Positions 4,337-9,030 of a stretch of 9,030 nucleotides of DNA are shown here, one piece after another. The notes under the pieces are model-generated. The model did not search any database, was not told the DNA's origin, and saw only the letters and a list, made by a program, of their open reading frames with translations. The stretch comes from Bacilli bacterium. Lineage in GTDB: Bacteria > Bacillota_I > Bacilli_A > RF39 > UBA660. How positions within the stretch are numbered: position 1 is the first letter of the stretch; every line of letters starts with the position of its first letter. A program made the translations under genes and the position numbers. The stretch is from NCBI GenBank assembly GCA_017470045.1, contig JAFUFG010000106.1:1-9030 (forward strand), given 5' to 3'.

Positions 4337-6406
4337 TTACATCATGTTATTATTTCTTCTTCTCATACGAGTGTTACCAATTAAGTTTTGAGCATCTGCA
4401 ATAGCTCTTGCTAACTCTCCATTCGTAGCACTTCCTAAAGAAGCAAGTTTTGTTTGAAGCATTTGAATCTCTGCTTCTGCTTTTCCAAGTCTAGCATTTA
4501 AATTAGCAATCTCTCTAGCTTGTTGTTTAGAAAGTTCAGCATACTTCGTTCTAGAAGCATTACATTTTGTTAATTTAATTTCGTATTCATCTAACATACT
4601 TTGTTGATTACGATTAATTTCAACTAAATTTGAAATGGTAGCAGTAACATCATTCATCATATTTCTGCTTGGTAATTGAAGTCCACTAGAATCGAAATTA
4701 TCATATCCCATATTATCATTAAAATCATAAGATGTTCCAAAATTTGTATTTGGAGATTCGAATTCATAATCATCTTCAAAATTTGTATTATTAAATTGAT
4801 TCATACCATAATCATTATTCATAGTATTATCTTGATACATTCCACCATAATTATTCATTCCAATGTCCATTCCATTGCCCATAGGTTCTGTAGCAACCTC
4901 TTCAGGTTCAACAACAACATCTTCACGAACAGTTTCTTCTGGTTGAACATCATTATTATACATAGCACTAAAGTCTTCTGTTTGACTAGAAACATCCTCT
5001 GTAGGAACATCCATAGGTTGCTCTACTACTGAGTTTTCTTCTGCTGGAGTTTCCTCTGTAACAGCATTATTAACATCTTCAGCACTAACCATATTCTCTT
5101 CTGCAGGTACTTCAGTAGTTTCTTGATTATCAAAAGAATTGGTAATAGCATTACTAATTTCTTCTGGAGAAATAACATTTTCTCCTTCTACTGGAGCTGT
5201 CTCCCCATCAACTGGTATTTCTGTTGGAGTAACTTCTCCCTCCGTTTGAGCAACATCTGTAGCAGGCATATCTGTAACATCCGGAACAACTAATCCAAGA
5301 TCAGCATTTACTTCTCCTTCTGGTGGAACAAATCCCTCTACTGGTACTCCACCATCAGTTGGAACAGCAATTTCTCCTTCTACTGGAGATGTCTCTCCAT
5401 CAACTGGAATTTCTGTTGAAGTAACTTCTCCCTCAGTTGGAGCAACATCTGTAGCAGCCATATCTGTAGCATCTGGGATAACAAGACCCCCATCTGCTGG
5501 CACTTCCCCTTCTGCTGGAATAGCAGCACCTTCAGCAGGAACTTCTCCAGTTGGAATATCTAATCCAATATTTAAAGCAACCTCTTCCCCTTCTGCAGGA
5601 GCTTCTTCAGGGGTAACAGCACTTACTTCATTTGAAACTTCCCCAGCAAGAGGAATTACATCACTAGTTTCAACTTCAGGTGTAGTTCCGTCTCCAACAA
5701 TTGGAGCACCATCATCAACAACACCAGTTTGCTCATTAATTGCATTATCAATAGAATCTTGAGTAACATTTGTAGTCTCAACATTTAGTTCAACAGAATC
5801 CTCAGAAGAAACTTCTGGAATATCAGGTACACTAGGAGCAATTCCTAATTCACGAACCTCAGACTCAATTGTATTCTTGCATAAGAACACTTTATCTTCT
5901 GTTACACCAATAAAACTATAGTATTCTCCATCTACTAGATTATTTCCATCAAAATCAAAAATAGTAGCTTCAGAGAATTGGTCATTAAAAACAAAACGAC
6001 CTTTATTATCCATTAGTGTATTAATCTTATCTTTAATAGTAGCAGGTGTAGTAACTAACTTAGTAGCTGCAGCAGGATCCTCCCTCAAGCGTATAGATTC
6101 TAATACACTTTCAGAAGTAGGTTGTGCTTTTTCTACTAAAATCATATTGTTTGCTATCGTCTTAATGGTTTTATTTTCACATGGAATGATTATAGAGCCA
6201 TTATTGTCGATTACACCAACATGGGAAGATACAACTACTGGGTCAATAGCTTCTACTAAAGCAGTAGACACAATGATATTGTCATTATCTAGTTTTCCTT
6301 CGTCCAAAAAATAATATTGTGCTCCATCTTCTGAAACACCATACGTACATATAATATCGCTACGATCCTTGTATTTAACAAGTCCCCTTTGTACTTGCAT
6401 AGCCAT
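4337..6406 (-). CDS. Unknown modular protein: beta domain, Pro/Glu/Val repeats, Asn-rich stretch, coiled coil
   Basis: I do not recognise this 689-residue protein. There is no signal peptide, membrane helix or anchor motif, so it is probably cytoplasmic. Residues 10-180 look beta-rich and recall WG-type repeats (VGVIDNNGSIIIPCEN at 63-78, DNKGRFVFNDQFSEATIFD near 133-151). Residues 190-505 are acidic and rich in Pro, Glu, Val and Thr, with many PAEG/VEGE units and a duplicated 47-residue block (299-345, 363-409). Residues 510-575 are rich in Asn, Met, Gly, Tyr and Asp. Residues 585-660 form a helix with heptad spacing, probably a coiled coil, and the end (680-689) is RMRRRNNNMM. The start at 6406 is favoured by GGTGGT about six bases upstream; an ATG at 6421 in the same frame has only a weak, too-close SD. 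A single-gene unit with its own promoter and terminator. A structural or polymerising role is my inference. Confidence 0.85.
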   Translation of the reverse strand: MAMQVQRGLVKYKDRSDIICTYGVSEDGAQYYFLDEGKLDNDNIIVSTALVEAIDPVVVSSHVGVIDNNGSIIIPCENKTIKTIANNMILVEKAQPTSESVLESIRLREDPAAATKLVTTPATIKDKINTLMDNKGRFVFNDQFSEATIFDFDGNNLVDGEYYSFIGVTEDKVFLCKNTIESEVRELGIAPSVPDIPEVSSEDSVELNVETTNVTQDSIDNAINEQTGVVDDGAPIVGDGTTPEVETSDVIPLAGEVSNEVSAVTPEEAPAEGEEVALNIGLDIPTGEVPAEGAAIPAEGEVPADGGLVIPDATDMAATDVAPTEGEVTSTEIPVDGETSPVEGEIAVPTDGGVPVEGFVPPEGEVNADLGLVVPDVTDMPATDVAQTEGEVTPTEIPVDGETAPVEGENVISPEEISNAITNSFDNQETTEVPAEENMVSAEDVNNAVTEETPAEENSVVEQPMDVPTEDVSSQTEDFSAMYNNDVQPEETVREDVVVEPEEVATEPMGNGMDIGMNNYGGMYQDNTMNNDYGMNQFNNTNFEDDYEFESPNTNFGTSYDFNDNMGYDNFDSSGLQLPSRNMMNDVTATISNLVEINRNQQSMLDEYEIKLTKCNASRTKYAELSKQQAREIANLNARLGKAEAEIQMLQTKLASLGSATNGELARAIADAQNLIGNTRMRRRNNNMM
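5180..5320 (-). repeat. Coding direct repeat, copy 2 (47 codons)
   Basis: Encodes residues 363-409 of the 689-residue protein, from EGEVNADLGLVVPD to VDGETAPVEGE. It matches the copy at 5372-5512 at 39 of 47 residues and is also clearly alike in DNA; the period is 192 bases (64 codons). Confidence 0.85.
5372..5512 (-). repeat. Coding direct repeat, copy 1 (47 codons)
   Basis: Encodes residues 299-345 of the 689-residue protein, from EGEVPADGGLVIPD to VDGETSPVEGE. Shared DNA stretches with the second copy indicate a fairly recent internal duplication. The 17 codons between the copies are a different Pro/Gly/Val-rich linker. Confidence 0.85.
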
Positions 6407-6441
6407 AATCACACCACCCATTTACCCTTTTATCTTCTTTA

Positions 6442-6470
6442 ATATTAGCACAAAAAAGAAAGCAAGACAA
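6442..6470 (-). promoter_or_regulatory. Promoter of the 689-residue protein gene
   Basis: On the minus strand TTGTCT (6465-6470), a 17-base spacer and TAATAT (6442-6447) preceded by TGC, an extended -10. The start would be near 6435, leaving a leader of about 30 bases before the ATG at 6406. It is divergent from the promoter at 6499-6527. Confidence 0.6.
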
Positions 6471-6498
6471 CTACCTTTTGAATTTTTTAAAGGAAAAA

Positions 6499-6527
6499 TT
6501 GCATAAAAAAAATAATTACGTTACAAT
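6499..6527 (+). promoter_or_regulatory. Promoter of the membrane protein-hit operon
   Basis: TTGCAT (6499-6504), a 17-base A-rich spacer and TACAAT (6522-6527), good sigma-A boxes. The start falls near 6534, only some 9 bases before the ATG at 6543, so the leader is very short and the SD GGTGAT is close to the 5' end. Confidence 0.65.
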
Positions 6528-6542
6528 GAAATTGGTGATTCT

Positions 6543-7283
6543 ATGAAAGAACAAAATAAACTAACATTACAAATGTCTTTATTATTTTTTGTCGTATTTG
6601 TTTTCTTTGGAGTAGTCATTGTAAATGAGAAATTATCTCCCCTAAAAATACCCAAAATAACAGAAAGAATAGAAATCTATCTAAAAGATAACTACGAAGA
6701 AGAATTAGATCAATTAGAATTAGACAAAGTCCAATATAAAAACCTAAGATACGAAGCAAAAGTAAAAAACAAAGACAATTCAAAATTATATTTCAAAGTA
6801 ATGTATGAAAACAAAAAAATAACAGATACTTATAAAAAAGATTATTTAGAGGGAAGAACTCTTATAAAATCAAAAGAAAAAGAAATACAAAATAATATTA
6901 AAAAAGTAACCAAAGCAGTATACAAGATTCAATTAGATAAATTAAATACATACAAAGAATCAGAACAAAAAGAACTAATTACAAACAAAAAACCAGAAAC
7001 ATTACGACTATACAATTTAGAAGCAAATGTTTCAGTAGAAAAGCTAAAGGAAGAGAACATCATAAATGTCATTCAAATTGTCAATACGAATGCATCCGAA
7101 AAAAATATCAACCCAAGAACTTATACATTCAAAATAAAATCCGATAAAAAAACACTTTGTATTAAAAATATTCCATACGAAGTAATAGAATCAGAAGAAC
7201 TAAACACAATAATTAATGATATAATAACAAAAAAAGAAAGTAAGTTACTAACTCAATATAACATTGAGTACGAGTATCAATAG
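6543..7283 (+). CDS. Membrane-anchored unknown protein
   Basis: A 246-residue protein with a short N-terminal tail (MKEQNKLTLQ), one hydrophobic helix at about 11-28 (MSLLFFVVFVFFGVVIV) and a large, highly charged extracytoplasmic part rich in Lys, Glu, Asn and Ile. There is no lipobox and no convincing cleavage site, so it should stay anchored with the bulk outside. Residues 40-105 (YLKDNYEEELDQLELDKVQY and YKKDYLEGRTL) recall YfjL-type small surface proteins of Bacilli, but the resemblance is weak and I would not name it. The SD GGTGAT lies three bases before the ATG. It ends in TAG, whose G is the first base after the A of the next gene's AGGAGG site; hit starts 9 bp on. The two genes are therefore one operon. 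Function unknown. Confidence 0.8.
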   Translation: MKEQNKLTLQMSLLFFVVFVFFGVVIVNEKLSPLKIPKITERIEIYLKDNYEEELDQLELDKVQYKNLRYEAKVKNKDNSKLYFKVMYENKKITDTYKKDYLEGRTLIKSKEKEIQNNIKKVTKAVYKIQLDKLNTYKESEQKELITNKKPETLRLYNLEANVSVEKLKEENIINVIQIVNTNASEKNINPRTYTFKIKSDKKTLCIKNIPYEVIESEELNTIINDIITKKESKLLTQYNIEYEYQ

Positions 7284-7292
7284 GAGGTAATT

Positions 7293-7682
7293 ATGGAAAA
7301 CTGTATTTTTTGTAAAATAATCAAAGGAGAAATCCCTTCTAATAAGGTATTTGAAGATGATCAAACAATCGTATTTATGAGCATTGATCCAGCAACAAAT
7401 GGACATTTACTTGTAGTACCAAAAAAACACATTGTAACAATTGAAGATATGGATTTAGATACCCTATCTCACATGTATTCAATTATTAAAGACCTTTATC
7501 CAATGTTAAGAGAAAAACTAAACTGTGAAGGATTAACAATCGCTCAAAACAATGATCTTGGCCAAGAAGTAAAACACTTCCATATTCATTTAATTCCAAG
7601 ATATGAAGGCGATAATGCAGACTTTAATTATGATAAGACTAAAGTATCTCCAATCGAAGAAGTATTTGAAAAATTAAAATAA
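7293..7682 (+). CDS. hit: HIT family nucleotide hydrolase/transferase
   Basis: A 129-residue histidine-triad protein, a usual length for the HINT/Hit branch, which hydrolyses nucleoside phosphoramidates or dinucleotide-type substrates in the cytoplasm. The triad H95-F-H97-I-H99-L-I is intact, with H97 as the expected nucleophile. The N-terminal CIFCKIIKGEIPSNKVFEDD (4-23) has the CxxC (C4, C7) that, together with H46 and H95, can bind zinc in many members. The GHLLVVPKKH (37-46) strand and Asn/Gly-rich NNDLGQEVKHFHIH (86-99) complete the nucleotide pocket. AGGAGG at 7283-7288 is an ideal SD. Its stop codon is inside the left arm of the terminator. It sits with prsA nearby, as in B. subtilis, where both are in the yha region. 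The physiological substrate is not known for most members. Confidence 0.95.
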   Translation: MENCIFCKIIKGEIPSNKVFEDDQTIVFMSIDPATNGHLLVVPKKHIVTIEDMDLDTLSHMYSIIKDLYPMLREKLNCEGLTIAQNNDLGQEVKHFHIHLIPRYEGDNADFNYDKTKVSPIEEVFEKLK

Positions 7683-7703
7683 CCCAAAAGGGTTATTTTT
7701 TTT
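7676..7703. terminator. Bidirectional terminator between hit and the tiny membrane genes
   Basis: AAAATAACCC (7676-7685) and GGGTTATTTT (7690-7699) form a 10-bp stem around AAAA, followed by T residues on the plus strand; on the minus strand the stem is followed by TTTTAATTTTTC. It contains the hit stop codon (7680-7682) and touches the stop codon of the convergent small gene (7702-7704), so it can serve both. Confidence 0.9.
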
Positions 7704-7824
7704 AGAATGTATAGTTATTACCACCAATGATAATAGCTAATAAGATATATAGAACAAGGATGAAAACAAATCCTGTTCTACCCCTATTACAAGAACAAAC
7801 AGTAGTTTCACAAGTATTATTCAT
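7702..7824 (-). CDS. Tiny membrane protein, YjcZ/tiny-TM sporulation type (40 aa)
   Basis: A 40-residue gene with a strong SD, AGGAGGTG at 7829-7836, about six bases before the ATG. The N-terminus is Cys/Thr/Asn-rich and polar (MNNTCETTVCSCNRGRTG) and the rest is one hydrophobic helix, GFVFILVLYILLAIIIGG, then NNYTF. A short polar lead plus a helix of the FxLIVVLFILLIIVG pattern ending in Gly is the hallmark of the YjcZ/tiny-TM family, known from endospore formers and often linked to spore coat or mother-cell membranes. Three cysteines at 5, 10 and 12 are unusual and could allow disulfide crosslinks. The SD overlaps the TAG stop of the similar 28-residue gene upstream, so the two are co-translated. 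It has no independent promoter that I can see. Family assignment is by pattern only. Confidence 0.8.
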   Translation of the reverse strand: MNNTCETTVCSCNRGRTGFVFILVLYILLAIIIGGNNYTF

Positions 7825-7834
7825 AATTCACCTC

Positions 7835-7921
7835 CTAATTCCAAGCACCTATAATGATGATTAATAAAATAAATAATACTAAGATGATGGCAGATGATGA
7901 TTGATTTGTACAACTATTCAT
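7835..7921 (-). CDS. Tiny membrane protein, YjcZ/tiny-TM sporulation type (28 aa)
   Basis: A 28-residue gene starting at the ATG at 7921, with the perfect SD AGGAGG at 7930-7935 eight bases upstream. It begins MNSCTNQSSS and continues as a single hydrophobic helix, AIILVLFILLIIIIGAWN, which matches the conserved tail of the tiny-TM/YjcZ family almost letter for letter (LVLFILLIIxxGA). Both small genes share the pattern Met-Asn, Cys within the first five residues, a polar run and then the helix, so they are probably paralogues that arose by tandem duplication. The stop TAG is inside the SD of the next small gene. The upstream region matches a sigma-K promoter, which suggests expression late in the mother cell. 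Role is probably structural in the spore envelope, an inference from the family. Confidence 0.82.
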   Translation of the reverse strand: MNSCTNQSSSAIILVLFILLIIIIGAWN

Positions 7922-7950
7922 AAATAAATCCTCCTTCCATGCTTTCATAA

Positions 7951-7977
7951 TATTGTATGGAAAAGTGGAGAATTTGT
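7951..7977 (-). promoter_or_regulatory. Candidate sigma-K (late mother-cell) promoter
   Basis: On the minus strand AC (7976-7977), a 16-base spacer and CATACAATA (7951-7959) fit the sigma-K consensus AC-N16/17-CATANNNTA at every fixed position. CATACAAT also fits the sigma-E -10, but I see no good sigma-E -35 at its spacing. Transcription would start near 7943, giving a leader of about 22 bases that includes the AGGAGG of the 28-residue gene. A weaker sigma-A-like TATAAT at 7979-7984 has no matching -35. Confidence 0.6.
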
Positions 7978-7995
7978 GATTATATATAGAATTTA

Positions 7996-8024
7996 TTGCA
8001 ACAAAATTGATTTTTTGCTATCAT
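7996..8024 (+). promoter_or_regulatory. Promoter of the prsA-like gene
   Basis: TTGCAA (7996-8001), a 17-base spacer and TATCAT (8019-8024) preceded by TGC, an extended -10. The start falls near 8031, so the leader is about 13 bases and consists mostly of the SD GGAGGG (8033-8038). Confidence 0.6.
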
Positions 8025-8043
8025 ATTTTACAGGAGGGAAATC

Positions 8044-9030
8044 ATGAAAAATAAAAAAATCATTTTAGGACTAAGTGCATTAATGATTACTGCATCATTA
8101 TTCACAACTGGTTGTGGAAAAAAGGTTGAAATTAGTAAAAAAGCTGTCGTTGGTTTTGAAGAAGGAGAAATTAAAGCAAATGACTTCTACAAAGAAATCA
8201 AAGCTGATAATATATCAAAATTAATCGATTTAATCGATCATAAGTTATTAGATGAAAAATTCAAAACAGATGATGAAGAAAATGAAAGCGTAAAAAAACA
8301 AATTGATTCTATTAAATCTTACTACACAGATGAAGCTCAATTTAATCAAGTAATTAAACAATACTTCGGTGCAGAAGATGAAAAAGATCTAGAAGCAATT
8401 CTAAGAATAGAATACAAAAGAGAACAAGCAGTAAACAAATATATTGAAGATCATCTATCAGATAACGAAATTAGTAAATATTATGAAGAAAATATCTTCG
8501 GTGATATGAGTGCAAAGCATATTTTAATTACTGCAGATGTAGCAAGTGATGCATCAGATGATGATAAGAAAGATGCAGAAGAAAAAGCATTAGAAAAAGC
8601 AAAAGATATCATTAAACAATTAAATGATGGAAAAAAATTTGATGATTTAGCAAAAAAATATTCAAAAGATGAATCTAATGCAAAAAAAGGTGGAGACTTA
8701 GGAAAATTCTCATATGATGATATGGTAAAAGAATTCTCAGAAGCTTGCGCAAAATTAAAAGTAAATGAATACACAAAAGAACCAGTTAAAACTCAATATG
8801 GATATCATATTATCTTAAAAACTGGAGAAGAAAAGAAACCAACTCTTAAAAAAGTAAAATCTGATATTAAAGAAAAACTAAGAGAACAAAAACTAAATGA
8901 TGATGCAACTCTTTATTATGAAACATTAAAGAATTATCGTAAAGATAACGGAATTACATGGAATGATTCAGAATTAAAGAAAGCATATGAAAAATATATG
9001 AACGACTTAGTAGAAGCTGCTAAGAATCAA
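8044..9030 (+). CDS. prsA: PrsA-like foldase lipoprotein (parvulin PPIase), 3' end cut
   Basis: A peptidyl-prolyl cis-trans isomerase lipoprotein that folds secreted proteins outside the membrane. The frame is open from the ATG at 8044 to the window end (329 codons), and only a few codons are likely missing. Residues 1-24 are a lipoprotein signal, MKNKKIILGLSALMITASLF then TTGC, with C24 as the lipidated cysteine. Residues 30-150 are a helical SurA-N/PrsA-N type region. The parvulin domain runs from about 156 to 262: SAKHILI, DGKKFDDLAKKYSKD (195-209), GGDLGKFSYDDMVKEFSEA (216-234) and VKTQYGYHIILKTGE (248-262), with the core His at 158 and 255. The C-terminal segment (265-329) is Lys-rich and helical. 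The SD GGAGGG lies five bases before the ATG. The nearby hit gene agrees with the B. subtilis neighbourhood. It is a stand-alone unit with its own promoter. Confidence 0.9.
   Translation, partial: MKNKKIILGLSALMITASLFTTGCGKKVEISKKAVVGFEEGEIKANDFYKEIKADNISKLIDLIDHKLLDEKFKTDDEENESVKKQIDSIKSYYTDEAQFNQVIKQYFGAEDEKDLEAILRIEYKREQAVNKYIEDHLSDNEISKYYEENIFGDMSAKHILITADVASDASDDDKKDAEEKALEKAKDIIKQLNDGKKFDDLAKKYSKDESNAKKGGDLGKFSYDDMVKEFSEACAKLKVNEYTKEPVKTQYGYHIILKTGEEKKPTLKKVKSDIKEKLREQKLNDDATLYYETLKNYRKDNGITWNDSELKKAYEKYMNDLVEAAKNQ

Noticed and set aside
4676..5032. Open frame of 118 codons on the plus strand, very rich in Ile and His
   Set aside because: It is antisense to the repetitive, Asn/Asp-rich part of the 689-residue protein gene, whose complement naturally encodes Ile and His. 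No SD was found.
6407..6421. Upstream ATG at 6421 for the 689-residue protein
   Set aside because: Its SD (AAGGG) is only three bases away, while the ATG at 6406 has a well-spaced GGTGGT. It is not impossible, and it would add five residues.
8481..8774. Open frame of 97 codons on the minus strand, rich in Phe and Ser
   Set aside because: It is the complement of the Lys/Glu-rich prsA-like coding region and has no SD or homology.
1..9030. Mobile element, prophage, toxin-antitoxin, CRISPR or RNA genes
   Set aside because: No transposase, integrase, tRNA-like or rRNA-like sequence, no repeat-spacer array and no attachment-site duplications could be found on either strand.

Overview
The window is very AT-rich. 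Its genes have strong Shine-Dalgarno (SD) sites of the AGGAGGTGAT type and standard sigma-A promoters, and it carries SufS-SufU iron-sulfur genes, a PrsA-like foldase lipoprotein and two tiny YjcZ/tiny-TM type sporulation proteins. This points to a low-GC Firmicute of the Bacilli, probably from a spore-forming or recently spore-forming lineage. A gut Erysipelotrichales/RF39-like relative is my inference, not something the sequence proves. All readable Trp codons are TGG, and none of the ten complete genes ends in TGA. I see no rRNA, tRNA, CRISPR array, insertion sequence or prophage.

Left part, 1-2060, minus strand: a TupA-like ATP-grasp enzyme (cut by the window edge) sits 23 bp after a small glycosyltransferase-like gene, and together they look like the end of a cell-surface polysaccharide cluster. 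Upstream of them is a stand-alone 113-residue single-stranded DNA-binding protein. Its real start is a TTG well inside the longest frame, its terminator contains its own stop codon, and its promoter is framed by an imperfect inverted repeat.

Middle, 2064-6406, minus strand: a compact operon sufS-sufU-unknown (each junction overlapping or only 8 bp) runs from a promoter region at 4238-4315 to a strong terminator at 1981-2020. It supplies the desulfurase and the SufU sulfur-acceptor protein; sufBCD are not in the window. Upstream is a 689-residue protein I do not recognise: a WG-repeat-like beta domain, a long Pro/Glu/Val region with a duplicated 47-residue unit, an Asn/Met/Gly/Tyr-rich stretch, a coiled coil and a basic tail. 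This is the most novel item in the window.

Right part, 6499-9030: a divergent promoter region feeds a plus-strand operon of a membrane-anchored unknown protein and a HIT-family hydrolase, closed by a bidirectional terminator. Convergent to it are two tiny membrane proteins (40 and 28 residues) behind a sequence that fits the sigma-K promoter consensus exactly. Back-to-back with them, a sigma-A-like promoter drives a PrsA-like peptidyl-prolyl isomerase lipoprotein that is open to the right edge. hit and prsA also lie in the same chromosomal neighbourhood in Bacillus subtilis.
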